Shown: positions 55,306 through 63,617, counted from the stretch's first letter. The stretch is DNA of 64,000 nt from Sphingobacterium corticibacterium (GCF_004208525.1 NZ_SGIT01000002.1:1611116-1675115); one strand, 5' to 3'. A program made the numbers and translations. The notes: generated from the letters alone by a model not told the origin.

Positions 55306-56859
55306 TTGGTAAAGGAATTAATTATTGATTCAACTCCCGACAAGGGGGTGACTATTGCTTTACTACAGGACAAACAGCTTGTTGAGCTGAACAAGGAGCA
55401 GGCCGATAATAATTTTGCCGTAGGCGATATTTATCTGGGGCGTATCAAAAAGATCATGCCTGGCCTTAATGCCGCTTTCGTAGATGTAGGCTACGAAAAA
55501 GATGCGTTCTTACATTATTTGGATTTAGGGCCTCAGGTTCAGTCTTTGCTCAAGCTAACACGAATAGTAAAGAATGGCAGCTATCAAGAGAAGCTGCTCA
55601 ATAGTTTGAAGCTTGAAAAGGATATTGATAAAGCAGGGAAGATTTCGGATATATTAAGCCGAAACGTGCTTTTACCAGTTCAGATTGCCAAAGAGCCTAT
55701 CTCGACTAAAGGTCCCCGATTAAGTTCGGACCTCTCCATCGCAGGTAGATTCGTTGTATTGGTTCCTTTTTCAAGCGCAGTTTCCATATCCAAGAGAATT
55801 AAAGGAAGTGCTGAACGGAATAGACTGAAGAAAATAGTGGAAAGTATTAAACCACCCAACTTCGGCGTTATTATACGGACAGTTTCGGAAGGAAAAGGTG
55901 TAGACGAATTAGAGAAAGACCTTTTAGATTTAATCTCGAAATGGGAACTTTTTACCAAACGCCTTAAAAGTGTTGAACCCGCTCAGAAAGTATTAGGGGA
56001 GATGGATAGAGCTTCTACCATTTTGCGCGATATACTAACGGACGAATTCACACATATTCATGTCAATGACTATGCATTATATGAGGAAGTAAAATCGTAT
56101 GTGCAAGAAATTTCGCCCGACCTGGAAAAGATAGTCAAACTTTATAAACATAAAGAACCTATTTTTGACCATTTCGGTGTCGAAAAACAAATTAAGGCGG
56201 CTTTCGGCAAAACGGTAAATCTGCAAGGGGGGGCTTATCTCGTTATTGAGCACACCGAAGCACTCCACGTCGTGGATGTTAATAGCGGAAACCGGATTGC
56301 TAGTAAAGAAAATCAAGAAGAAAATGCGCTGCTTGTAAATAAAGAAGCAGCAAAGGAAATCGCAAGGCAATTGCGATTACGTGATATGGGGGGAATTGTG
56401 GTTATCGATTTTATCGATATGCATAAACCGGCCAATCGCAAAGAATTGTATGGGTTTTTGAAAGAATGCATGGCAAACGATCGCGCCAAGCATACTATTC
56501 TTCCACCAAGTAAATTTGGATTGGTGCAAATAACCCGACAGCGCGTCAGACCCGAAATGAGTGTAGTGACAAATGAAAAATGTCCGGCATGTGGAGGAAC
56601 TGGCGAAATTCGTTCTAGCATCGTATTGCTAGACGATATTGAAAGTAATTTGAGTTACATCTTACAAGAACAAAACGAAAAGGGAATTACACTCTGTGTC
56701 CACCCCTATATAGGCGCCTACATTAAGTCTGGTTTGTTCTCTATTAGACTCAAATGGTTTTTTAAATACGGTAAATGGATTAAGGTGAAAACCGTATCAT
56801 CTTATCATTTGACACAATTTAGATTCTTTAATTCCAAAGACGAAGAGATTAAACTGTAA
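55306..56859 (+). CDS. rng: Ribonuclease E/G family endoribonuclease
   Basis: 517 residues with a TTG start (VKELIIDSTPDKGVTIALL follows); no in-frame ATG lies near, and the start is 66 nt after the preceding terminator. N-terminal S1-like domain (VGDIYLGRIKKIMPGLNAAFVDVGYEKDAFLHYLDL), a catalytic core with HVVDVNSGN and MGGIVVIDFIDM (the metal-binding Asp pair), and the zinc-link CPACGGTG. The length fits RNase G rather than a full RNase E; no degradosome scaffold tail. It takes part in rRNA maturation and mRNA decay. Confidence 0.93.
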   Translation: MVKELIIDSTPDKGVTIALLQDKQLVELNKEQADNNFAVGDIYLGRIKKIMPGLNAAFVDVGYEKDAFLHYLDLGPQVQSLLKLTRIVKNGSYQEKLLNSLKLEKDIDKAGKISDILSRNVLLPVQIAKEPISTKGPRLSSDLSIAGRFVVLVPFSSAVSISKRIKGSAERNRLKKIVESIKPPNFGVIIRTVSEGKGVDELEKDLLDLISKWELFTKRLKSVEPAQKVLGEMDRASTILRDILTDEFTHIHVNDYALYEEVKSYVQEISPDLEKIVKLYKHKEPIFDHFGVEKQIKAAFGKTVNLQGGAYLVIEHTEALHVVDVNSGNRIASKENQEENALLVNKEAAKEIARQLRLRDMGGIVVIDFIDMHKPANRKELYGFLKECMANDRAKHTILPPSKFGLVQITRQRVRPEMSVVTNEKCPACGGTGEIRSSIVLLDDIESNLSYILQEQNEKGITLCVHPYIGAYIKSGLFSIRLKWFFKYGKWIKVKTVSSYHLTQFRFFNSKDEEIKL

Positions 56860-56875
56860 GTCTGGAAGAGATTAT

Positions 56876-56907
56876 AAAAGGACGATTCCTCCAGGGTCGT
56901 CCTTTTT
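56876..56907. terminator. Bidirectional terminator between rng and miaA
   Basis: AAAAGGACGA (56876-56885) and TCGTCCTTTT (56897-56906), a perfect 10-bp stem with T-runs on both strands. It serves the convergent rng (+) and miaA (-). Confidence 0.88.
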
Positions 56908-56943
56908 ACATTTTTAGCTGATGGCGTGCGTAATTGAGGAGCG

Positions 56944-57849
56944 TTATAACCAATGGATTTTAATACCGTCTTTTTCCATTTTGCGGAAGTAAGTCATTTG
57001 TCGTTTCGCATATCGGTGTATCTCCGTATTTAATTTTTCTAGCAATCCGGGATAAGTCAGTGCTCCTTGTAAGTATAAGGTTATGTATTTGTATTCCAGA
57101 CCGTAATAGATTAAATCCGCTGGACTTATTCCCTTCTCGATAAGGTGCTTAACTTCTTCAACAAGCCCCTGCTGTAACCGTGCATGAAGTCTTTGTGTAA
57201 TCGACATCCTTCTTTTCTCCAATGGCGGACAAAGCCCGAATACCAGATAATTTGGGACGATGCGCTGTAGCTGCTTTGGTTGGCGGTGGTGTTGTAGGTA
57301 TAAGAGGATTTCGAGCGCTCTTACCAGTCGTTTATGGTTATGAAAATCTATCTGGAGGTCTGGCGGAACGCCAATGGTATGAATCCGCTCGAGAAGTTCT
57401 TCTTCAGCTAGTTGAGATAGTTTTTTTTGAAGATAACTATCCTTCGGAATTTGTGCATACGGCCGGTCTTGTAAAACAGATTGTATATACGAACCAGAAC
57501 CGCCACAGAGTATAGGTTGTTTCTGCACATTAATAATATGATCATAAGCTTTAAAGAAGTCACGCCTAAAAAGATCTGCGTTGTATTTATCTCCGGGCTT
57601 TTTGATATTGATAAGATGGTAAGGCACGTCTCGATATTCTTCCAGATCTTTGCCGGTTCCGATATCCATATCCCTATATACCTGACGCGAATCCGCCGAT
57701 ATAATTTCACCGTCAATTTGTCTAGCTAATTCTACAGCAAGTTTGGTCTTGCCCGAAGCAGTAGGGCCGAGTATGATGATTAATAAATCAGGCGAAAGTT
57801 TTTCTTTCGCCTGGTGAATGATCTCGTTTATGCTCGCGCTAGTGCTCAC
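56944..57849 (-). CDS. miaA: tRNA dimethylallyltransferase
   Basis: 301 residues. P-loop ILGPTASGKTKLAVEL (Gly28-Thr35), DSRQVYRDMDIGTGK, DVPYHLINIKKP, ILCGGSGSYIQSVLQ and the C-terminal RYAKRQMTYFRK, all of MiaA. It transfers a dimethylallyl group to A37 of tRNAs that read UNN codons. The start is a GTG that overlaps the TGA stop of the upstream oxidoreductase gene by 4 nt (GTGA), so the two are translationally coupled. Confidence 0.95.
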   Translation of the reverse strand: MSTSASINEIIHQAKEKLSPDLLIIILGPTASGKTKLAVELARQIDGEIISADSRQVYRDMDIGTGKDLEEYRDVPYHLINIKKPGDKYNADLFRRDFFKAYDHIINVQKQPILCGGSGSYIQSVLQDRPYAQIPKDSYLQKKLSQLAEEELLERIHTIGVPPDLQIDFHNHKRLVRALEILLYLQHHRQPKQLQRIVPNYLVFGLCPPLEKRRMSITQRLHARLQQGLVEEVKHLIEKGISPADLIYYGLEYKYITLYLQGALTYPGLLEKLNTEIHRYAKRQMTYFRKMEKDGIKIHWL

Positions 57850-59018
57850 ATTTCAAATTTAGTCCATTTTTCATTGCTTGCATTGCTAGCAACGACATTT
57901 TGAACAAAAGCCATTCCACGAACGCCGTCGTCCACGGTTGGGAAATCCAATTCCTCAGGAGAAGGTGTCCTCCCCTCACGTTTCGCACTTGCAGTAGCCG
58001 CAAAATTGCGGTAAATGTTTGCAAATGCTTCCAGCAATCCTTCCGGATGTCCAGCAGGTATACGGGTATTGTGCGTAGCAAATGAACTTAGCGTATATGG
58101 AGCGTTGTAGGCATTGCCCGTTCGGTAGAGTTGTCGAGGCTGATCCAGCATTTTAACGATCAGGTTATTTGGGTCTTCATTGGCCCATTCTAACCCACCC
58201 TTTTCGCCGTAAATACGGATTCTCACCGCATTTTCCTCGCCAGCAGAAATTTGTGATGCCATCAAAACACCTTTTGCGCCATTGTCGAACCGTAATAATA
58301 CGGATCCGTCATCGTCTAATACACGTCCTTCTACCAACGTACTGAGATCGGCACAAAGCTCCGTGATTTTTAGTCCGGAAACATACTCTGCCAAATGGGC
58401 AGCATGCGTTCCAATATCACCCATTACAAGCGATAAGCCTGATTTTTTCGGATCAGCACGCCAAGCAGCACCGGCATTTCCCTCACGTTCTGATAGGCGG
58501 CTTAACCAGCCTTGCGGGTATTCCACCACAATCTTCCGGATTTTGCCGAGATGTCCCTCCTTTACCATAGCTTTTGCCTGTTTTACCATTGGATAACCTG
58601 AATAGGTATGCGTGAGACAAAGGGTTCTTCCTGTTTTTTCTACAACAGCTTTAAGTTCTTTTGCCTCCTCTAGCGTGACGGTCATGGGTTTTTCTATGAC
58701 GACGTCAAAACCATTTTCTAAGGCCATCTTTGCTGGTGCAAAATGTAGAAAATTGGGAGTAACTACCGTTAGAAAGTCCATGCGCTCCCCTTCTGGTAGC
58801 TGAGATTCTTTCGTTATCATCTCTTCGTAGTCGGCATATACGCGGTCCGGAGCAACAAAAAGTTCCGCTGCAGATTGACGGGAAATTTCCGGATTAATGC
58901 TGAAGGCACCACATACTAACTCGATTTTTCCGTCCATAAATGCGGCGATTCGGTGCACGGCGCCAATGAAAGCATCTTTACCACCACCAACCATGCCCAT
59001 CCGTAGTTTACGTTTCAT
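57846..59018 (-). CDS. Gfo/Idh/MocA-family oxidoreductase
   Basis: 390 residues with no signal peptide. N-terminal Rossmann fold (RMGMVGGGKDAFIGAVHR, LTVVTPNFLH, DVVIEKPMTVTLEEAKEL) and C-terminal alpha/beta domain with GDIGTHAAHLAEYVSG. The EKP lysine and the GDIGTH histidine are the expected catalytic residues. It probably oxidises or epimerises a sugar or inositol derivative; substrate not known. It is the first gene of a two-gene unit with miaA, an unrelated function, so the link may be only positional. Confidence 0.85.
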   Translation of the reverse strand: MKRKLRMGMVGGGKDAFIGAVHRIAAFMDGKIELVCGAFSINPEISRQSAAELFVAPDRVYADYEEMITKESQLPEGERMDFLTVVTPNFLHFAPAKMALENGFDVVIEKPMTVTLEEAKELKAVVEKTGRTLCLTHTYSGYPMVKQAKAMVKEGHLGKIRKIVVEYPQGWLSRLSEREGNAGAAWRADPKKSGLSLVMGDIGTHAAHLAEYVSGLKITELCADLSTLVEGRVLDDDGSVLLRFDNGAKGVLMASQISAGEENAVRIRIYGEKGGLEWANEDPNNLIVKMLDQPRQLYRTGNAYNAPYTLSSFATHNTRIPAGHPEGLLEAFANIYRNFAATASAKREGRTPSPEELDFPTVDDGVRGMAFVQNVVASNASNEKWTKFEM

Positions 59019-59195
59019 ATGTAATTATTTTGTTTAGTTAAATTTCTAAGTGTTAAATATACACAACCCAGACTATTTTTCATCGGTTTATTTTCTTTTT
59101 AATGGCTGATGAGAGCTCGAGTAAATAATCATTACCCTGTGTGTCAATTATTATCTTCGATGAGTTCGCTACGCTCGGTTATTTACATCTCGGTT
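59019..59195. other. Gap holding the left copy of an inverted repeat
   Basis: 177 bp between two genes on the minus strand. It carries AATGGCTGATGAGAGCTC at 59101-59118, the mirror of the copy before def, and an AT-rich stem (GTAAATAA near 59121 with TTATTTAC near 59179) that may act as a terminator for the 59196 gene. Confidence 0.45.
59101..59118 (+). repeat. Inverted repeat, left copy
   Basis: AATGGCTGATGAGAGCTC; the reverse complement matches 60070-60087 at 17 of 18 positions. The pair encloses the gene at 59196-59969 and its promoter. Confidence 0.7.
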
Positions 59196-59969
59196 TCATA
59201 GCCGGAGTATCAATTTCGTACTTCCGCTGTTGTGAGAAATATACCCTGTAGGATAAGTTTGTTGGAGTTGAACGAGATGCTCCACACCCCTTATATGATG
59301 TCGTTCCTTATCCACAATCCAGAAAGCCTGGGGAGAGGTACATCCTTGCTCTTCAAAACCCAATGTGCGGAGGTTCGAAACCTGCGCCCAATCCCTGTCC
59401 ACATAGGTCATGATATCATTTGGGTGAAAATCTTTTATGAATGCTTTAAGGAGCTTGGACAGGCCGCCTACAACGCGGTATCCTGCCTTGTGGCAAAAAC
59501 GTATAAGCTCGAAAGATCGATAGTTAGACGCCTGCTCCCGCATTCGCCGGCCGCCACTGAAAATAGCAACGGAGACGAGTTCTCCCTCGTCGAATAATCC
59601 ATAGCGATACTTTCCGGGGATGGCAACTTGCAGGTGGTTTTCTGCTAAAAAAGCTAAGGCGATACCTTTATCGATACGCGCGACGACCGTTTGACGACCA
59701 TGGATCACTTTTCCTCTCCCTAATAGCGAATATATGCGGGCGCGGATTTTGTACGGATCTCTTAAAATTTGATCTTGATCAATATGAAAAGTGCGTTGAT
59801 CGCCCGTGTTGACGCGCACTGCATTTTCTTCGAAATAGATTACCAAAGCAATATCGGGCGTAAGCGCTTGTAAGACAATTACGCCATCTAAGTCTTCTCG
59901 GGAAAAGAAAATGCCCAGATCCTTCTGTAGTGTAGAAATAAAGTTTTCTATTGCTAGAGGTACCACCAT
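59196..59969 (-). CDS. Uncharacterised protein with phage endonuclease-associated-like C-terminal domain
   Basis: About 257 residues from ATG 59969 (MVVPLAIENFIS). A GTG at 59987 also is in frame but overlaps a -7 box (TAACTTTG on the minus strand, 59976-59983), so it is unlikely to be used. The N-terminal half (SREDLDGVIVLQALTPDIALVIYF, YKIRARIYSLLGRGKVIHGR) is unfamiliar. The C-terminal half (FSGGRRMREQ, SFELIRFCHKAGYRVVGGLS, IMTYVDRDWAQVSNLRTLGF) resembles a domain found with phage homing endonucleases, possibly an acetyltransferase fold. No endonuclease motif (GIY-YIG or HNH) is visible. Function unknown. Confidence 0.7.
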   Translation of the reverse strand: MVVPLAIENFISTLQKDLGIFFSREDLDGVIVLQALTPDIALVIYFEENAVRVNTGDQRTFHIDQDQILRDPYKIRARIYSLLGRGKVIHGRQTVVARIDKGIALAFLAENHLQVAIPGKYRYGLFDEGELVSVAIFSGGRRMREQASNYRSFELIRFCHKAGYRVVGGLSKLLKAFIKDFHPNDIMTYVDRDWAQVSNLRTLGFEEQGCTSPQAFWIVDKERHHIRGVEHLVQLQQTYPTGYISHNSGSTKLILRL

Positions 59970-60015
59970 AGTATACAAAGTTAGCACAATCTAAAGTGGA
60001 ATAAATTATTATTGA

Positions 60016-60023
60016 TACCTTTG
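60016..60023 (+). promoter_or_regulatory. -7 promoter box of def
   Basis: TACCTTTG matches TAnnTTTG exactly, about 82 nt before the def start and inside the inverted-repeat segment (59101-60087). Confidence 0.6.
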
Positions 60024-60069
60024 TATGATATTAAAATAACGGGATGAAGCCGAACCCAATGTTATCGGG

Positions 60070-60087
60070 GAGCTCTCATCAACCATT
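60070..60087 (-). repeat. Inverted repeat, right copy
   Basis: GAGCTCTCATCAACCATT, the mirror (17 of 18) of 59101-59118. It lies between the def promoter and the def start, in the 5' leader. Confidence 0.7.
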
Positions 60088-60104
60088 GAAGAAAAATTAA
60101 TTAG

Positions 60105-60692
60105 ATGAAATTACCGATAGTCGCATACGGCGACCCTATATTGAGAAAAAAAGCAGAAGAAATTGATGAGGATTACCCTAATTTAAAGGAGTTAATCAGC
60201 GATATGTTTGAGACCATGTACGCCGCTCGAGGAGTGGGGCTTGCTGCACCCCAAATAGGGCTACCCATTCGTTTGTTTGTGATTGATGCTTCTCCGTTTG
60301 CAGAAGACGACGAAGATGGTGAGGGTGATCCAGCATTGAAAGACTTTAAAAAAGTCTTGATTAACCCGATTATCATAGCGGAAAAAGGAGAGAAATGGGG
60401 CTTTAACGAGGGCTGCTTGAGCATTCCAGACATTAATGAAGAGGTCATGCGTCCATCCCACGTTGTGATTAATTATTTAGATGAAAATTTTGAAGAACAT
60501 GAAGTAGAGCTCTCCGGTCTTGCTGCCCGTGTTGTTCAGCACGAGTACGATCATATCGAAGGCAAACTTTTTGTCGACAAACTGAGCCCGCTCAAGAAAG
60601 CCATGTTAAAGGGGAAATTAGATACCATATCCAAAGGGATGGTGCATGTCGGATATAAAATGAAATTTCCTAATCCCAAAAAGAAAAGGTAA
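60105..60692 (+). CDS. def: Peptide deformylase
   Basis: 195 residues. Motif 1 GVGLAAPQIG (43-52), motif 2 EGCLSIP with the metal-binding Cys104, and motif 3 QHEYDHIEG with His146, Glu147 and His150; the metal site is complete. An acidic insertion (EDDEDGEGDP, about 67-76) is typical of Bacteroidota enzymes. It removes the formyl group from new proteins. The stop codon is part of the bidirectional terminator that follows. Confidence 0.96.
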   Translation: MKLPIVAYGDPILRKKAEEIDEDYPNLKELISDMFETMYAARGVGLAAPQIGLPIRLFVIDASPFAEDDEDGEGDPALKDFKKVLINPIIIAEKGEKWGFNEGCLSIPDINEEVMRPSHVVINYLDENFEEHEVELSGLAARVVQHEYDHIEGKLFVDKLSPLKKAMLKGKLDTISKGMVHVGYKMKFPNPKKKR

Positions 60693-60716
60693 CCGTTGAA
60701 TCTACCTTTTCTTTTT
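60678..60716. terminator. Bidirectional terminator between def and the TRIC gene
   Basis: AAAAAGAAAAGGTA (60678-60691) and TACCTTTTCTTTTT (60703-60716), perfect 14-bp arms with an 11-nt loop. It overlaps the stop codons of both convergent genes. Confidence 0.88.
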
Positions 60717-61317
60717 AACCGCCTATCCCGGGTAAGGATAATTTATATTTGACCGCCGCAAGACGGATAACAGAGACGGTTAGCGTGGAAACAAAGGCAT
60801 TGATTGCTGTATCAACCCCCCAAGAACCTAAAATCATATATATAATTGCACCGGATAGGCAGGCTGTGGCGTATATTTCTTTCCGGAAAATCAATGGTGT
60901 TTCATTCATTAAGGTATCGCGAATCACCCCTCCCATAACAGCAGAGAAAACGCCCAGAATAACGGCAGCTGTCTGTGTACTTTCATAGGTAAGCGATTTC
61001 TGTACGCCCACGACACAGAAGAAACCTATTCCCAAAGCATCAAAGAAAGTTAGCGTTCTAGCCAGGCGATGTAACTGCCTGTTTCCGGCAATAGAAATAA
61101 GAACACCGATTAAAATGGCAATAAGATAGTTACTGTCATCTACCCATATGGGACGCAAATTCAAAAATACATCCCGTAAGGATCCACCGCCTATGGCTGT
61201 CACAAAACCGGTAAACGTAGCCCCAAAAATGTCCATCCCTGAACGATTAGCCGCCATAGCACCCGATATGGCAAAAACCATAGTGCCTAGAAGGTCGATG
61301 CAATAAATAATGTTCAT
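60715..61317 (-). CDS. TRIC/UPF0126-family membrane protein
   Basis: About 200 residues from ATG 61317 (MNIIYCIDLLGTMVFAISGAMAANR); an extension to 61347 would run through a hairpin and is unlikely. Two copies of a three-helix unit: GTMVFAISGAMAANRSGMDIFGATFTGFVTAIGGGSLRD and LGIGFFCVVGVQKSL...VILGVFSAVMGGVIRDTL, each with the Gly-rich kink and Arg-Asp of the trimeric intracellular cation channel family. Probably a potassium or other monovalent-cation channel. Its start codon lies in an inverted repeat described separately. Confidence 0.88.
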   Translation of the reverse strand: MNIIYCIDLLGTMVFAISGAMAANRSGMDIFGATFTGFVTAIGGGSLRDVFLNLRPIWVDDSNYLIAILIGVLISIAGNRQLHRLARTLTFFDALGIGFFCVVGVQKSLTYESTQTAAVILGVFSAVMGGVIRDTLMNETPLIFRKEIYATACLSGAIIYMILGSWGVDTAINAFVSTLTVSVIRLAAVKYKLSLPGIGG

Positions 61318-61370
61318 CCCGCAATAATGGTGATAAATAATGCACAAAGATAGTGCATTATTGCGGGATG
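61315..61370 (-). promoter_or_regulatory. Nested inverted repeats over the TRIC gene start
   Basis: On the minus strand, arm A is CATCCCGCAATAATGCAC (61370-61353). It can pair with arm C, CATTATTGCGGGATG (61329-61315, containing the start codon, perfect 15 bp), or through AATAATGCAC with arm B, GTGCATTATT (61345-61336, perfect 10 bp). The two pairings exclude each other: A-C hides the start codon, A-B frees it. Confidence 0.6.
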
Positions 61371-61379
61371 GTCATAGTA

Positions 61380-63017
61380 TTACTGAAGGGAGTTATAGTG
61401 TTCTGCCATATTTTTAGCACTTGCTTCGATATCGGCTATTTTTTCTTTCCACTCTGTTGAATTGAAATATTCACCTACTTTTTTCGCCTGTGTCTCTATA
61501 TCTGCGATCTTATTTTTCCACTCGGGCGAGTTGTAATAAGCTTCGATTTTTTTCGTATTTTCTTCGATGTCCGCTAGCTTCGATTTCCATTCCGATGAAT
61601 TGAAATATTCCTCTGTTTTTTTTGCGGCTTGTGTCTCTATTTCTGCGACTTTGTTTTTCCACGCGGGCGAGTTGTAATAGGCTTCAATCTTTTTAGCTTC
61701 GGCTTCTATCTCTGCTATTTGTGCTTTCCATTCCGATGAGGTAAAATATTCTTCTGTTTTTCTCGCTTGTTTTTCTATATCAGCGATTTTATTTTTCCAC
61801 TCGGGCGAGTTGTAATAGGCTTCAATCTTTTTAGCTTCGGCTTCTACATCTTTAATGTATGTTTCTTCTGTTCGAGGCTCTTCAGGGGACAAAGGAGGTG
61901 TTATAGTATCTTGAAGAAAAGAGGGATAATCTGGGGCAGCCGCTGCTGGAGGTATCTGATAAATTGCGGTGGGGTCTTCTACAGCTGGTGTCATGTTGAT
62001 TTCTTCTGTAACAGTAGCTGGTTTTTCTGAAGGAGAGATCCAAGCTATAGTAAGTAATGCTAAGGAGCAAAGAACAACAGCTATAAGATGTTGTCGTGCA
62101 TGGAGATGATTTTTTTCCATATTCGTGATTCTTTGTATGCGATGTAATAAATGATGTTTTTTGCCTATAGCAGCCATAGCGTACATAGGAGCAGCTGTAC
62201 TTTTAAGGCATTCAACAGACATTAATGCTTGAGCGTAGGCAATGGATGATGGCGTCCATTTCATGACGATATCATCGCAGGCATGTTCCCGTTCAGTGTC
62301 TATATAGCGGGAAAGAAGCCAAACAAAAGGGTTGAAAAATAATATTGTTTCCATGGCAACCTTGAATAGGTTGAATAAATAATCCTGTCGTTTAATATGT
62401 GCCAATTCATGTATTAATATAGATTCTACTTGCTCTAATTCAAGATGATTGACAAATGCAACCGGAAATAGAATGATTGGCTTTAGATGCCCTATTACCA
62501 TGGGTACAGATATTTTTTCCGATAAATGAAATTGTATATGTTGTTTGATTTGAAGTTTAAAACAAATATCTCGGAAAGATTGATCCCACACAATAGGAAT
62601 AGTAGACAATCCTCGTGTTTTGAGATAACGGAGTTTGGACAAACTGCTGCTAAAAATGATGAACTGGAAAGAAAGTCCCAATACATATAAGGAACTCATC
62701 CACGGCAATAACGGGTTTACAGCTTTTAAAAACGAAGAAGAAGTTTCTGAAGATAAGACCAACGGCGCAGCTACGTAATCCATAAATACTTCTTCCGAAG
62801 TAGATGAGATATCCATGTAATGGCCAAAAGTAATGACAAATGCGATAGAGAGAATAAATTGTCCAAATAAGGCAAAGGCGTATTTATTTTTAGCCGTCAG
62901 TTTTGGCAAAAAGAGATAAAGGAAACATAGCATGCCATATATTAACGCTCCTTGCCAGAGGGAATGCGCTATGCTCCATCCTAATGCCTGCGTGATATTT
63001 TGAAGTAGACCATTCAT
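61380..63017 (-). CDS. BlaR1/MecR1-like M56 membrane peptidase with C-terminal tandem repeats
   Basis: 545 residues. Several N-terminal membrane helices, then the zinc-peptidase motif HELAH (203-207) in ILIHELAHIKRQDYLFN, with EREHACDD further on, and another membrane helix (HLIAVVLCSLALLTIAW). Residues about 390-545 are six and a half tandem repeats of 23-24 residues, alternating an A form (KKIEAYYNSPEWKNKIA) and a B form (TEEYFNSSEWKSKLA), with high helix and coiled-coil propensity. No penicillin-binding sensor domain is visible, so the signal sensed is not beta-lactam by sequence. Directly behind the BlaI-like repressor gene (11 nt), so the pair forms a sensor-protease and repressor switch. 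Confidence 0.87.
   Translation of the reverse strand: MNGLLQNITQALGWSIAHSLWQGALIYGMLCFLYLFLPKLTAKNKYAFALFGQFILSIAFVITFGHYMDISSTSEEVFMDYVAAPLVLSSETSSSFLKAVNPLLPWMSSLYVLGLSFQFIIFSSSLSKLRYLKTRGLSTIPIVWDQSFRDICFKLQIKQHIQFHLSEKISVPMVIGHLKPIILFPVAFVNHLELEQVESILIHELAHIKRQDYLFNLFKVAMETILFFNPFVWLLSRYIDTEREHACDDIVMKWTPSSIAYAQALMSVECLKSTAAPMYAMAAIGKKHHLLHRIQRITNMEKNHLHARQHLIAVVLCSLALLTIAWISPSEKPATVTEEINMTPAVEDPTAIYQIPPAAAAPDYPSFLQDTITPPLSPEEPRTEETYIKDVEAEAKKIEAYYNSPEWKNKIADIEKQARKTEEYFTSSEWKAQIAEIEAEAKKIEAYYNSPAWKNKVAEIETQAAKKTEEYFNSSEWKSKLADIEENTKKIEAYYNSPEWKNKIADIETQAKKVGEYFNSTEWKEKIADIEASAKNMAEHYNSLQ
61383..61850 (-). repeat. Tandem repeat encoding the M56 C terminus
   Basis: 468 bp made of units of about 69 bp (one of 72), in an alternating A/B order so that every second unit is most similar. 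The DNA copies have drifted, showing the array is not newly formed. Confidence 0.8.
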
Positions 63018-63028
63018 ATTTTGTCGAT

Positions 63029-63382
63029 TTAAAGATTGTCTAAATATTTTTTGATTAACTCAATTTCTTCCTTACTTGTACGTTTGTTGCCAAGTGCCTG
63101 CATAACCAAACGAGCAGTAGAACCATTGTATACCGTGTTGATCATCTTTTCTAAAAAGGTATGTTGTGTTTGTTCTTTACTTAGTGAAGCTTTGTACAAA
63201 TGCGTCTTTGCTGAGGCGTCACGTGAAACCATCCCCTTGTCCAACATAATTTGCATCAGCTTTAATGTGGTGGTATATCCAATGTCTTTTTTATTAAGCT
63301 CTTCATGTACGTGTCGTACACTGCTCTCCCCTTTTTCCCAGAGGATTTGCAATATCTCCATTTCACTATCTGTCGGTTTCAT
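63029..63382 (-). CDS. BlaI/MecI/CopY-family transcriptional repressor
   Basis: 117 residues. Winged-helix domain with EMEILQILWEKGESSVRHVHEELNKKDIGYTTTLKLMQIMLDKGMVSRD and a C-terminal dimerisation helix (SKEEIELIKKYL). It matches the BlaI/MecI group that is cleaved by its M56 partner, encoded 11 nt downstream. It probably represses its own operon; an operator was not identified with certainty. Confidence 0.92.
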   Translation of the reverse strand: MKPTDSEMEILQILWEKGESSVRHVHEELNKKDIGYTTTLKLMQIMLDKGMVSRDASAKTHLYKASLSKEQTQHTFLEKMINTVYNGSTARLVMQALGNKRTSKEEIELIKKYLDNL

Positions 63383-63586
63383 CTTTTTTTAATCTACGAA
63401 TGTTTTCGTAGTCAAATGTACGAAGTGTTTCGTATATTCCAAATAGTAAGTATCTTTTTTTTCATAATCCAATGTCCAGAATTGTTCGCGGGGCCGTCTG
63501 ATGGTGGACTATAAGTTGCCAGCAAAAAATATCGATCAGGTTTCCAGTACCTTGTGGGTTTTTTGGGAGCAAAAGTGTTTGGGGGC

Positions 63587-63617
63587 TTGGAGTGTATTGT
63601 TAAAGTTTCTACCTTTG
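63587..63617 (+). promoter_or_regulatory. rRNA promoter P1
   Basis: TTG (63587-63589), 20 nt, then TACCTTTG (63610-63617) followed by CA: a full match to the Bacteroidota housekeeping pattern. Confidence 0.7.

Noticed and set aside
61767..62030. Plus-strand open frame opposite the M56 gene
   Set aside because: It is a by-product of the repetitive codons on the minus strand and has no independent support.
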